Source: Toxonevra muliebris
Lineage: Eukaryota; Arthropoda; Insecta; Diptera; Pallopteridae
NCBI GenBank assembly: GCA_963691655.1
Contig: OY829326.1
Coordinates: 111,883,388 to 111,947,387 of the forward strand
Length of the DNA: 64,000 bases
Reading direction: 5' to 3'
In this document: positions 23,690-35,558 of the stretch, piece after piece
Position numbering within the stretch: the first letter of the stretch is position 1
Layout: the number at the start of each line of letters is the position of its first letter
Made by a program: the position numbers and the translations under genes
Notes under the pieces: generated by a model
What the model was told of the DNA's origin: nothing
Database searches by the model: none
The model's input: only the letters and a program-made list of their open reading frames with translations

Positions 23690-23795
23690 CTTTTCACAAC
23701 AAATTTAACTAACTAACTTTATAAGTAACAAAATAAAAAAAAAAAAAAAAAACAAATTTAACTAACTACGTTATAAGTAACAAAAAAAAAATAAT
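23690..23795. repeat. Imperfect tandem duplication separated by poly(A)
   Basis: ACAAATTTAACTAACTA followed by a TTATAAGTAACAAAA block occurs twice, at about 23698 and 23752, separated by an A-run. Confidence 0.6.
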
Positions 23796-24013
23796 GTATA
23801 GGTATTAATGCACATTTGTGAGACAATGAAAAAGTCACTTTAGTAAGCGAGTTGTTTTGTATTTTAATTTCCTGTCATAATTTCCTTTTCCATTGTTTTC
23901 TGTTAACAATCGCAATGAGCGTGAATTTGTTGAAAGAGGAATGGACGAATAAACGAATGAAGCCAATTTATTCGATGTACATAGAGTGTGGACCAGAGAG
24001 GTATTATGTATGG

Positions 24014-24944
24014 CAATGCCGTATTTAGGGGGGTTTTGGGGGCTCTGACCCCCCTCCCCCCCCGAAATGTGGAAACTTTATTCTAATTTTAGAGATTAAC
24101 TGCCTAAGTCAAAATGAAATCTATTTAACGATATTTTTTACTTCAATCGGTTTATTTTTCTAAAAAGTCAAATATAAAAAAAAATTTATTTGAAATCTTA
24201 CTTACACTATGCGATCAAATCCGATTTGTTTTCTTCGACATGAGGTTTGACTACGGATTCAAAAAGAGAAGGTGTTACTGAGCACTCCTGCATTCATAGC
24301 TTTTCTAGGATCCTTGTAAAATTAGACTTGCTTGAACCCAATTTTTTTCCTAAAACGTGACGTGATGGGAAGTTTTTGACCTCAGATTCGTGTTCAACGT
24401 GAAAAGTTCTTTCGCAAAAACTCCATCTTATTAACAAAACCCATGCAGTTTAGGAGGCAATCTTAAAATAGAATTATTTTTTAACGCATTATTGGTCAGA
24501 GCACCATGAAAGATCTCAACCTCATTCCTTATCATTGATAATGGCTCAAATTCCCAATGATGATCATTTGAAAAAAATGAGCCTCTACTATTTTTCGTAA
24601 TTTTTTTGAGGTTGGGCACATCATCAGTAGTGGGAAGTCAATGAGCTAATGAAAATATGTCCTTCACGATAAAAAAAATGCATTTGAATGCACATTGAAT
24701 AATATTTATTTCAAAAAATTTAATTTGATTATTCTGTGAATTTTTTGTCACTTTTGGTCATTTTTTTGAGGTTAAGATTAAAAAAAATCGGAAAATGTTT
24801 CCTAAAATTTTAATTTTATAGGGTCCATCAAATACATCATCGATTTAATTTATTGTATTTAAAAATCAGTTTGATAAAAATTATTTATGAATATTTTCTT
24901 CGAATGAAAACCCCCCTCGAAAAAAATTTCTGGCTACGGCCCTG
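24014..24944 (+). mobile_element. 931-bp hAT-like non-autonomous element with perfect 8-bp TSD
   Basis: ATGTATGG lies immediately outside both ends (24006-24013 and 24945-24952). The left end is CAATGCCGTATTTAGG and the reverse-complemented right end is CAGGGCCGTAGCCAG. The 8-bp duplication and CA-GCCG termini are diagnostic of hAT transposition. Just inside the left end is a G-tract/C-tract hairpin (about 24028-24063). No transposase ORF was seen, so it would need a partner in trans. Relatives: 7988-8993 (inverted) and 37990-38815. Confidence 0.8.
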
Positions 24945-24952
24945 ATGTATGG

Positions 24953-26233
24953 TGTACATATTGTTGTGTATCTAACTGTGTAGCTGCGGTGGTTCTGATA
25001 ATGGTGTGAGGTAAATCCAAGATAAACAAATAACAGAAAATAAAACTGACAAAAACACAACTAGAACTTAAATAAATAATCCTTACTCGCGTTCCAACTT
25101 CTAGCATTCATACAATTTTCGTTATCCTTGCTGTATGTGAGCGTATGTGTATATCTATTGCTGGCTTACGTATATAGTATATACATATATATGTATGGGC
25201 TTAATGCACTATACCATATTTTGTAGAAGATGTGCTAAATGTAAGAGTCAAAGTGAGAATTCAACAAATAGAAAGAGAGACAAATAGACAGACAGGTACG
25301 TCCGTAGACAGGTTTCTAGGTAGAATACACATTACTGCGTTCAGTGATTGTTAGCATATTGCATGAGAGCTATTTTAAAAAGTATATGCGCAAGTGCGTT
25401 TATCTGTGTGTGTTTAAAGCGATAGTGAAAGTTTCATAGTTATAAGGTTGTACTTGAAATTTTTTTGTTTACAAACGAAACAATTTTAAAAAATGATGTT
25501 CTCAGTTGTCACAAAAAATTTTAAATTTAGTTAACTAAAATTATTGACTTATTAAACAATTTTGTTTTAGAAAACTCTTTCCAAAAGAATACAAATAATT
25601 TTTTTTTTTGACCATCTTTAACGGGTCGCGCAAAAAATATAAGTTTTTTTTAGCCTTTTCTTAAAGTAGAATATTCTAAGAGTATTCTGTTAAAATCAAA
25701 TCAATCCGATAAGTAGTTTTAAAAACACCCTACTATAGGATGGACACACCCCACACTGCATTAGTAACGCAGCCGGGCCCATTTTAGCAAAAAGTCTAAG
25801 TTTAGTGTTTTTACCTAAAATTTCGAAAGTTGACCCCCAAAGAAAGAATATAAGATATTGACCGATTTGAAAAAGATTTTGCTGGACTTATGCACGAAAT
25901 AAGCCCAGCAAAATCAAAAGTTCTACAATCAGCAAACGTGAAAAATGCCTAAAGGAACCGAATACACAAAGCGTTAATAGTAAAACGTATTAAACACCAC
26001 ATAAAATTGAATGCATGAAAGATTTAAGTGAAAATACTGGAATTTAACATTTTTTTGTCATAGCAGCAAATTCAAATTTCTAAGAGCGGAAAAACGAGAA
26101 TTAGCCTTATTGGTATTTTCTAATTTAAATTTTAAAAATATAATTCAAACGCCTTTATAGACGAACGATCTGATTTGAGAGAATTAAAAAACAACAGGTG
26201 AATAATATTTTGACTTTGGCTTAGACATAAGTG
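24953..26233. other. Non-coding stretch
   Basis: AT-rich with no supported gene. A 41-nt hairpin at 25875-25915 pairs GATTTTGCTGG with CCAGCAAAATC and extends by five further pairs after one mismatch. Its context does not suggest a known RNA. Confidence 0.45.
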
Positions 26234-26241
26234 GCTCTAAG

Positions 26242-28150
26242 CAGAAGCGTATCAAGAGGGGGAGGGGGGCTATAGGGGCTGAAGCCCCCTCCCCCTCTTT
26301 CCCCCAGAACTCGACAATCTTATAGTAAACAGTCATTTCAAGAAATCAAAAATTTTTCGATTTTTCCAAAAAAGCCATCAGCAGTGAAAGATACATACTT
26401 TCAACAAACGAAAAACTTTAGGATTTAAAATATAAATTTATATTATATTTGATTTTAATAATAATATTTTAATATAAATATTAAAATGGGGCCGGATATT
26501 TGAATTAATTAAGATTAGCCGCCATGCTGGGCGTGCTAATAGGATGCACGTTATAGTATAATTGGTTATTAAATACATTTAGATTACATTAAATCTACAA
26601 TTTCAACGCCAGCTTATAAATGTCTTACTTTTAGAAAGCTTGATAATGGTCTAGTTTTTGAATTGAATTTTGTACTGAATTTTAGTCTGATATTGGTTTA
26701 ACTTTTCCGTTTTTGCCCGTTTTTGATCTGAATTCTGGTTTGATTGTAAGTCAGAATTTTGTTTTATTTTAGTTTGAATTTTAATCTGAATTTGGTTTGA
26801 GTTTCAATCCATGTTTGGTCTAAATTTTGATTTGCTTTCCAGCGTTTGCAGATCAGCGATTGATCTGATTTCTGGCCTAAATTTTGGTTTGCTTTTAATT
26901 TGTATTTGGCGTCTTTTTAGCATTAGTCTTAATCTAACTCTTAGTTTGAGTTGTGGTTTATATTTTCGTCTGAATTGGCTTGATTTTGATACTATTTTGG
27001 TTTGAATTTAGGTCCGAATTTAGTCTGAATTTTATTTTAAAATTTGGTCTGAATTCGTCTGGAATTTTGGTTCCGTTTTTGTTTAATTTAAGTTAAAATA
27101 TTTTGATGTATATATTAATCCGATATTCTCACTAGTTTTTTGTCTGAATTTTGGGTTACTTTCGTTCGGTATTTGGTGTCCTTTTGGCCTAAAGTTTTGT
27201 CTAACTATTGGTCTGAGTTGTGGTCTAAATTTTTGTTTGAATTTTGGAATGAATTTTAAAACTTAGTTTGGTTTGATTCGGTCTGAATTTTGACCTAAAT
27301 TTGATCTCCGAATCCGATTCGTGGTCTGAACATTGTTTTTTTTTAACCGGTTGTTGTTCGGTACCCAGCAAAAGCGTGTACGGATCTCGTTGAAATTTAA
27401 AATGTATTGGTTTTCTGGTCAAATTAATATATATTTACATTTTAAGTAATGTATAACAGGATTAAAGAACGTATTTAATTTTTCATAAAAATTAAGTGAT
27501 TGGTTATGGAGTTTTGAGATCGTAAACTCACCACCAGGCTGATATTAATAGTGATACCGATGCTAAGAGTGATATGAATATATATTTTAAAAATTCGTTT
27601 AAAGTACTATCAAAATCAACAGTTATATTAATTTAACTTTTTTTCGGGTTTTTGTTTCGACCAAAAATTATTCAAAAATAGAGATCTATGTATCAAATTG
27701 TTTCATCAAAACTTTTTCTCAAAGGAAATTCAAATTTCCTTCAAATTGTTTTACCAAAATAGATCATTTAACAATATAAAACCACCATAAAGTCATAACC
27801 AAAATTTTGATCTGAATTTGGTCTCATTTTGATCTGAATTTGGTCTCATTTTGATCTAGATTTTTGATCTGAATTTGGTTCTTTTCTTGGTTTGAACTTC
27901 GATCTGAAAAAAGTATTAGAATTTTAGTTTGAAATTTGGTCGAAATTTCCGCCTAAATTTCTATCCGATTTTAGTTTGAATTTTGGTCTCAGTTTTGCTC
28001 CAGTTGTCTTTTAATTTTTAACCTGTATTTGATAAAATTTTTGTACCAGATTTTGGTCTAGGCCTGGGTTTTGATCGATAGTGAGTCTGATATTTGTCTT
28101 TTAATTTAGTAAAATCAGGCCCCCAAAACCTAATCCTAGAACCGCCACTA
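26242..28150. mobile_element. Candidate old hAT-like element containing degenerate tandem repeats
   Basis: The left end reads CAGAAGCGTATCAAG, the reverse-complemented right end reads TAGTGGCGGTTCTAGG, and both have nearby G- or C-tracts. The flanking 8-mers are GCTCTAAG (26234-26241) and GCTTCAAG (28151-28158), matching at 6 of 8, as expected for an aged duplication. The interior is dominated by the repeat described at 26640-28090. No transposase is recognised. Moderate to low confidence, because the TIR match is weak. Confidence 0.4.
26640..28090 (+). repeat. Degenerate minisatellite, TTTGGTCTGAATT-type unit
   Basis: Variants of TTTTGGTCTGAATTT / TTTGATCTGAATTTGG recur many times at 26650-27385 and again at 27795-28090, with a non-repetitive stretch of about 400 bp between. 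The unit length varies (about 12-24 bp). Open frames across it are simply translations of the repeat. Confidence 0.75.
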
Positions 28151-28319
28151 GCTTCAAGCATTTTTCAATGAGGAATATTTTCTTGGAAAGTAGTTAATTG
28201 ATTTTTTTAATGGTTAATCCAGCCCAAAATACTACTGTAAAAGTAAATACAACTTTTTTGGGGAATATTTCTCAAAATAAGTTGCGCTTAGGTGATTTTG
28301 ATTTTATACAGTTAAGGAC

Positions 28320-28645
28320 ATAAGTCTACATACAGCGCACCGGATATTCAGTTTACGTTAAACTAGGAATCTAAACGAAAATTTTGGTTTGCAATTGTAT
28401 AAACAATGACTATTTATTCAAAAAAAAAAATCACTTCGATAACATAACAGTAAATTCATAAGCTTACCAAAAAATTAACATGACAAAAGTATTCATACAT
28501 TACGAATTCATAAAGGACTTACTATTTAGCATGACCAATAACATTAAATGACTCTTTTAACATTTAGTGGGCCTTGGCTTCAAAATTTGCTTGCAATCGT
28601 CGTGGCATTGAGGCGACTAAGTTTGCAGTTTCTTCAAGAGCTATT
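28320..28645 (-). pseudogene. Tc1-like transposon 3' remnant
   Basis: The minus strand at about 28640-28565 encodes LVASMPRRLQANFEAKAH. This matches the end of Tc1-family transposases (L-V-x-S-M-P-R-R...). Downstream text includes GACAAAAGTATTCATACA at about 28483-28500, typical of Tc1 terminal sequence. The rest of the transposase is missing. Confidence 0.55.
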
Positions 28646-31184
28646 ATGCTATTAAAGTACATTACACCTTTATTTTTTATTTGTTAATAAATAATCACCC
28701 TTTATAAAACTGTAAATCTAATTTTTCTTTTAGATTCTTAGGTTTAAAGAAACTAAAAATTCGGTGGTCTATGTAAAATTTTGTCCTTCTTTGTATATTA
28801 ATAAAAAATATTTTTTTTCGAAGATTCTTTTTTCTCAAATGTTCTAAAAAATTTGTTCTCAAATTGTCACGTCTGCTCCAACCTACGAAAATACAAACAT
28901 TTAAACTTTCTAAACATCCAAACTTAAATATGCAAAGTAGTGCACTTATATAAATTAAGGTGCATTAAGGTACAAAAAAAAAGAAGGTTTTGTTGCACTT
29001 CTCTGAAACTGAACTCAATTTTCGGGTCTAGCAATAACCGATCGTAAGCTGGTTCGTTTTGAAAAACTTCTAATAATCTAATACTTAAAAGTGGAAGTAG
29101 GCTACTTTTTGCAAAATAAAAGCTTACAAATAACATTGCCCTGCAAATTTCGTATTCAGCACAAAGAATTTATTCGAAAACACTAGGAACCATGTTATTC
29201 GCAAAACCCATATAGGGCAGTATAATAGATATGCAAAAATTATGAAAATCATCATAAAAGAAATAAACCGAACCTAACTTTTTAAGGGATACAACAATAG
29301 CCCTTTTTGTAATGCAGTTTAATAATCATTCTAAACTAAAGACCTATAAACCCAAATATTGTCTAGTATATACATGTTTCAATGCACTTATTTGCAATGT
29401 GAACGCAAAATTTTACTGGGACCGTTGCTTTATTGTTCTGCTTTAGTCACATACATGAGCTGCAATGGATTCATACAAATACATATATGTATGTATAGGT
29501 AAATACATATAGATGTGTGATGTCCTTCGTGCTTGTTGCTTTGGTTTGTCAGCTTTGTCTACTACGTAGAGTAGTGTGTATGTGGTAGTACTTTCTTTTG
29601 TGGCAATTAATACGAGTACAGCTGGAAAAATAGCTAAAACGTTGCTGTGGTTCGGTTCGGTTTAGTTTGGTTTGTTTTGGTTTTGTTTGTTTGTCCTTTT
29701 GACAAACTGTATCCTTTATTTCAAAACTACTACCATATTATTGCTGCTGTTGCTATATCGCTGTTGTTGTTTTTAGCATATATGCAAGTTCTTGATTTCG
29801 TTGTTTTTGTTGTTACAATTGGTGTTATTGTGGCTATAGTATTTGCAGCAACAGTAAAACAGTATTTTATGTTAGTATGCCAACACCAACGAATGAATTT
29901 GTTTACCTACTGGCAATGTTGCTTTGTTTCTTTTACTTTATTTTGCCTCGTTGTATGTTTTGCTTTTTATTTTATTATGCCTTGTTTTTTAATTTTTGTT
30001 AAGAGAATGAGTAAAAACCGCATAGAATTTTGCAAGCAAAACGAAAGGAATCGAACGAATGCGCTTTTCTTTGAATTATTTTTTTAAATTTATTTATTAA
30101 CTTCCAACCTATTCTGCCTGTTGTGAGCTTTTGGTAATAAAGTTATGAGAGATTGCGTATAACTTTTTCAAATAATTGCAAGTATAAATATGCCCTGTAT
30201 CTTCTATCAAATAAGTATTTCCAAATAAAAGCTAAAACTTGAGACTTTATTAGTACACAAACAACTGGTTCTCATGTTCTTTTTTGAGACTCATTGGGGT
30301 TTGTATTTAGCTGATTCTATGCACAGGATAAATCTCAAATGTTTATACTTTTCGAAAAGAACCTTAGGCTGGGAGAAATTGTGTGTGGTTGCTGCAAATT
30401 TTTCCTCTTATAAATAGATTGTGTTTAAAATAATCATTAGTATTCTATGTTCAGGTTGTATACAGCTAATAGGTTTTTTTTCCAGCCTTAGCCTGAACAT
30501 CTAATGAAGCTTATTTTTATTTCGCCAAATAGTTTTAGGCGCAGAAACGGGTACACATAATCAATTTGACTTGCTCGCCTAACTAACTATTCACTTCCCC
30601 TATTGAGATTTATGGGGCGTTCTATATTCAGTTTGGAGTTTATTGTGAGCTTCTAAATTTTAAAGGTATAAAGTCTTTCATTTGCGATATTAATTTTTCT
30701 GCTTTAATCTGCCTTTACTATGGTTGAGATCATACTTTATAAGTCGTAGACATTTATTTGGGACGCTCATGGTCTATATGCCCCTATTTCATCCTATTTT
30801 ACCTATCCAATATTATGCAATTTAATAATATTTTCGGTAAAAAAGGAGAGCTTTAAAACACTTAAAGGTTAGTCAAATTTGGACCTTTCTATAAATAATG
30901 AAGCAATTTTATCCTTTTTGTGAAGATGGGTCGAAAACAACAATAGAAACAAGAAGAAATAAATATAAATGAGACAACAAAAATTTCCTTCCCTTGCAGT
31001 GATTTAAAGTTCCCGATTTCAAAATAATGGATTTCCGAATTATAGGTTTTCCCTGGAACCGAGAACGTCATCGAAATTAGCGTCTTTGAAATATTTAGAA
31101 ATCACAAAATTACTTCACTTTAAAAAGTTGAGTCCAGAGAAATTGATTGGCCTTGATTGGTAAAAACACAACACTGTGTGACAG
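28646..31184. other. Non-coding stretch
   Basis: No gene supported. The long open frame at 29647-30087 is a hydrophobic translation of T-rich TTG/GTT repeats (GGTTTGTTTTGG, GTTGTTGTTTTTAG) with no recognisable domain. Confidence 0.5.
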
Positions 31185-31865
31185 TGATCTGACACTTTTA
31201 TGGAGACCTAGCACAAATTGTAGGTCTAATAATGCTAAAAAATGGTATGGGGGATATTTCCCATACACAAAACCGTTTTTGGTAGGTTCATGTAAAACAA
31301 TCGCTAATAATTTTGCTAATTTTTATCCGATTTACTACTTTTATTCTTAGTTTGAAAACAGTCCTTTTCGACCATGTATTGTTCATTTTCATGGAGTGAA
31401 AATTTACAAGACTGCAGCTGAAAGTATTTGCGATTTTTAGATTTTTTCTTCATTTTTTTGGCTTGGACGATGTTTTTACGATAATATTCGATCTTGGAGA
31501 TTTTTTGCAACGAGACACTTTCAAAGTAAATTTAATGCCACGTCGAATGACCTTTTTCTGAATGAAACTGGATGAAAATTGTTGGAGTTATATGTATTTC
31601 AAAATTTTAGGTACATTTTTTTATATATAATCATTCAGTACAGCGCACAGTGCAGAGTACTCTTTGAGTCAAAAATGTTTGCCTCTTTCATTTGAACGAC
31701 TAGCAGTAATGAGCAAGCATATTTTTGGAGTTCTTCCCTTGGAAACGTTTTCCAATGATTCCTATTTTCTGGTGGAGTAATTCACCTTATGGCGGTGTTC
31801 TCACTGAACCTTTACTAACAAAAGAAGGTTGTTTCCCGACCCGCTCCATTATTCAAAGTTTCAGT

Positions 31866-32165
31866 TCTCAGTTTAAAATTGTGAGGAAAAAATGTGTGGG
31901 CCTCAGTTTCGGAAACTTATCCGAAATAAGGAATTCGCAAGTAAGTTGAATGCAGTGGAAAGACTAGAATGGGAGTTGCATGTCAGTGTGTGAGAAGTTC
32001 CTTGAAAGTAACAAGAGCCTTGATCATGTTGAAGTCGCGCACGAATTTTTAAGTGCATACAAGAAAAGGAATTGCAAAAATTCACTTCCTACGCTCACAT
32101 TTGAATTTCCGGAAAATCTGGGCAAGATGAGAGACGAACAAGGTGAACGACATCCAATTTCATTC
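31866..32165 (+). pseudogene. Remnant of a transposon-associated protein
   Basis: About 31884-31990 reads EEKMCGPQFRKLIRNKEF and then ASKLNAVERLEWE. Another frame at about 31980-32150 reads KFLESNKSLDHVEVAHEFL and then FEFPENLGKMRDEQGERHP. The order (GPQIRKL..., a Trp-containing helix, a GNxK-like block, then PENLG..DEQGERF) matches an uncharacterised protein family that recurs in many arthropod genomes as repeat-derived copies. I recall the family from its motif pattern but cannot name its superfamily. There is a frameshift near 31985, and the usual continuation after DEQGER is lost at the right inverted-repeat arm. Confidence 0.5.
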
Positions 32166-32375
32166 AAAAAAAGTCATTTGACGCGGCATTAAATTTACTT
32201 TGAAAAATCTCCAAGATCGAATATTATCGTAAAAACATCGTCCAATCCGAAAAAATGAAGAAAAAATCGAAAAATCGCAAATACTTTCAGCTGCAGTCTC
32301 GCCAATTTTCACTCCATGAAAATGAACAATACATGGTCGAAAAGGACTGTTTTCCCCCATTCAAACTAAGAACAT

Positions 32376-32520
32376 AAGTTTTAAATTGGATAAAAATTAG
32401 CAAAGTTATCAGCGATTGTTTACATGAATCTACCAAAAACGATTTTTAATAAGTTTTAAATTGGATTAAAATTAGCAAAGTTATCAGCGATTGTTTACAT
32501 GAATCTACCAAAAACGGTTT
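32376..32520. repeat. 75-bp tandem duplication in the right TIR arm
   Basis: AAGTTTTAAATTGGATWAAA starts at both 32376 and 32451, and the following about 65 bases are nearly identical. The left arm has a single copy. Confidence 0.85.
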
Positions 32521-32620
32521 TTTGCCCATAAAACGAGATTTTGGGGTATGGGAAATCTCCCCCATGCCATTTTTCTTAGCATTACTAGACCTACAATTTG
32601 TGCTAGGTCTCCATAAAAGT

Positions 32621-34539
32621 GCCTGCAATTTTTTTTGTTGTCAATACCTTCCTGCGGAATTTTTCCGATTGTAAGATCCTCATTAAAAACCTCCCTTCTA
32701 ACTTGCATGTGCGTGAAAGAATTTTCTAGATCTAGCATGAATTTTCACTGAGCCTAAAAATATGCCATAATAAACCAACTTTATTATTTAAACATTCATG
32801 TATATTCCAAGAAAAAAAAAAAAAAACGTGAGCCAAAAGGAATATTTTCAATACCAGACTTCCTGTTTTCTGTTCTGAACTTCTATTGTAATTTCAAACC
32901 CCAGCACATTCATTATAAGCGATTGCTTGCTCTACTCTACACTTCTTTACTTACTTGCTTTCGAAAATTCACAAATTTATGTTTATGAGACAAAAGTGAA
33001 CGCGTTGAAATAAATTGCGTTCAAAATTAGGAAATAAATTTAAATATGAGCTTATTCATAGCAATAACAACAAAAACAACAACAACATCAGCAGCAGAAA
33101 AACATCAGCAAATAGCAGGCAGCAACTGAAAGACTTGTGAAATACAATTTTGCGGTAGTACTACTTTCTACACCATATCCGCGATAAACAAACAAACCAG
33201 CAACCAACAACCAGCAACACCAACAACAACAACAATAACAGCAAATACCAGCAAATACCAGCAACAGTGTGGGTGTATGAAAGTTTATAAATCGAGGGCG
33301 AAGTCTCTTGCTGTGTGTGAATTCAAGTGGAATAAGTGACAAAGTTTATTTCGGCGACATTTTCCATTAGCGAATAAAAGTAAGCAAAAGCTCAGCTACC
33401 ACCAATACCACCACTATGAGTACCTACTACTACTACTAGAAAAGTAGAAGCCGAAAAGACAGCGCCACAGAGCCGCACAATCCTGTGCACAGTCAAGTCA
33501 GACTAGAATTGTATGCGACAACTTTAAAAGCCACGACAGATTCAAGAGTTTGCGACCCCTGTGCTAAGCGTTAAATTGCACAATTGCACAAATAGATGTA
33601 CACTTACAAAAGAGGTAGAAAATTAGAGGGTGTGAAATGGTGGTATGCCGTGAGGTTGATGCATTGAGCGCTGAATACTTTACTTAAGCCGCCTTCTTTC
33701 AGTTAATAGTCATATGCACTTTCAGTGAACCTTATTGCAACTCGTAGTAGTTATGTATGTGTATATGTGTGTATGAATTTATTAAAGCGTGTATGCGTTG
33801 AGTTTGAGCAACTTTTAAGCAATGATGCCATATAAATACGTGTGAATATAATGTTAATTTGAAAAAGTTTTTTAATCTCCTATTTTAAAATAACAATAGC
33901 TCGATGTTAGTCAGCGGGGTCTAGCATAAACTGAAGTGATAAGTAAATATTATTCATTAAAATCAGGGTACGGAAAACTATTCCTTTTGATTCGTTCCCA
34001 TACGAATTTTATTTTTAATTTGATCGCGAATTATATTTTTTTTGATTCGCGAATTCAATTTTTTGGTTCGTGATCCGAACTGAAAATTTTTTGAGATTCA
34101 AAAAATATGATTCGTTGACGATTTAATCCAAAAAGGAAACAAAATTGTTTAAAAATTGCGTTATGTTAAGTAAATAAAATTTGCCAAAACCCTTTTTTTG
34201 GGGACATGGTCGGGACGGGAATAATTAATATGGCAATATGGTAATAGAAATGGGAATATAATGATAGCAATTTTCGATGAGCTTGTGCAATCTGCGTAAA
34301 GAACGGAAGAACATAAAGAACTATTTTTATGTAATATGTAAGTATATGTGAGTACATGGCGGTTTCTGTGTTTTATTTTCACCGTTTACTTGTCAAATTT
34401 TTACCTTTGAAGTAGTCCACTGATTTACAACTAAAATTAGTGATTTTTTTTAACAAACAACCTTTTGAAGCTAATACAATTAGAGTCCGCAGAAGCAAGC
34501 CAAACTTATTTATATTTAAAGGAAGAACTTGAAGTGTGA
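32621..34539. other. Non-coding stretch with CAA/CAG repeats
   Basis: No gene supported. About 33060-33270 is CAA/CAG-rich. A TATAAA at 33286-33291 followed by less AT-rich sequence and an AAAGTAAGC donor-like site near 33379 could be a host promoter and leader exon, but no ORF supports this. About 33960-34130 contains several TTCGCGAATT-type palindromic bits. Confidence 0.4.
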
Positions 34540-34667
34540 TTTAAAGAAGCGCTAATTCTTAGAGAAGACGAAATTTTCAATTACTGACACTTTAAAGCTA
34601 ATTTCAGCAAATTCCTGCGACTGGTGAAACGAGTGAACAGTTTTTTAGTGCTGCTGGTCAGCTTTAA
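34540..34667 (+). pseudogene. hAT transposase C-terminal remnant
   Basis: 34611-34667 translates to IPATGETSEQFFSAAGQL and a stop. This fits the hAT C-terminal dimerisation (hATC) signature, IPATSxxSERxFSxAG, with the usual Arg replaced by Gln and the end truncated. Upstream, near 34490-34560, a YLKEELEV block also fits but in a broken frame. The rest of the transposase is not recognisable. Confidence 0.6.
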
Positions 34668-35070
34668 ATTTAGAGTATCCCACATTTATGTTTTTTTTAT
34701 TTATGTTTGTGCATATACATAGATGATTAGGTTTTATATGAAGAAATTTTATTTAAATTTTTTATTTTTTAAAAATCCTTCGGTCTTCTGCTTTTACCGA
34801 AATTTAGAGGAACAATTGAAAATTGGTTTCGGGAAAAAATCACTTTTGGTCGGACATTATAGATTTTGCGTCTAGTTCGTTTAGAATTTGCGGTTAATAA
34901 CATATGGAATTAATTTATTTTTTCAAATTGGTAAGTGATCGAAAATATGCCTCCTCACCGTGATTCGTCTCATAGATAAAAGTCGTGAAATTCGTAGAAT
35001 CGAAACCTAACAAATTAGGCATTAATTTACAGGTAATACTTCTTACTACCAAGCTAATTTTCTCAACTAA
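34668..35070. other. Non-coding stretch
   Basis: AT-rich, nothing recognisable apart from short T-rich tracts. Confidence 0.45.
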
Positions 35071-35554
35071 CCCTTAAATACCCACTGGACACTGCAGTGA
35101 ACAACGACTTCCACGGCTGCCTGTGCCGCCATTTTACGTTCGCCATTTAAAATAAACATCTAATCTTACTGTCTAAAGTTTTCTTTATCGATACGTATAA
35201 ATAAAAATGGAAAAATGACAACTGTCGTACAGTTACAGTTATTTTTAGCTCGAAAAGCATGTTTTGTAAAAATTTTAAACAATTTTGTGTAATAAATATA
35301 TTGCCGTGTGGACAAATGTGTGTCAGACGGTATGGATAAAACCAAATAACTGTTTTTAAAAATTATTGAGAATGTATTTTAATTTATTCTCCAGATAATC
35401 GCCAAAGGTTACTACAGTGGTCAACCATGTAAATTAAAATAACTGCACCTTAAACTAATTTATTTGAAAACACGTAGAACAAACGTTGTTTGGAATCACA
35501 AATACTATCTCTGGGTATGTTTTAATTGAAATCGGACGTATTGGCGTTTAAGGG
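35071..35554. mobile_element. piggyBac-type non-autonomous element, copy 1
   Basis: The left end CCCTTAAATACC follows CTAA and the reverse-complemented right end CCCTTAAACGCC is followed by TTAA, giving 10 of 12 matching TIR bases. The first about 110 bp are also found at 56908-57017 (TACCCACTGG, GGCTGCCTGTGC, CATTTAAMATAAACATCT). No transposase was seen. Confidence 0.55.
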
Positions 35555-35558
35555 TTAA

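Larger units (their letters stand above)
31185..32620. mobile_element. Long-TIR DNA element (arms about 380-470 bp)
   Basis: The left arm (about 31185-31565) is the inverted copy of the right arm (about 32155-32620). Both contain ACTTTTATGGAGACCTAGCA, CCATGTATTGTTCATTTTCA, CGATAATATTCGATCTTGGA and AAGTAAATTTAATGCC. The right arm has gained a 75-bp internal tandem duplication. The core, about 31570-32150, holds a protein remnant. The exact outer ends and TSD could not be fixed. Confidence 0.7.

Noticed and set aside
29647..30087. 146-codon hydrophobic open frame
   Set aside because: It is a direct translation of T-rich GTT/TTG simple sequence, with no domain, no good start context and no related copy.
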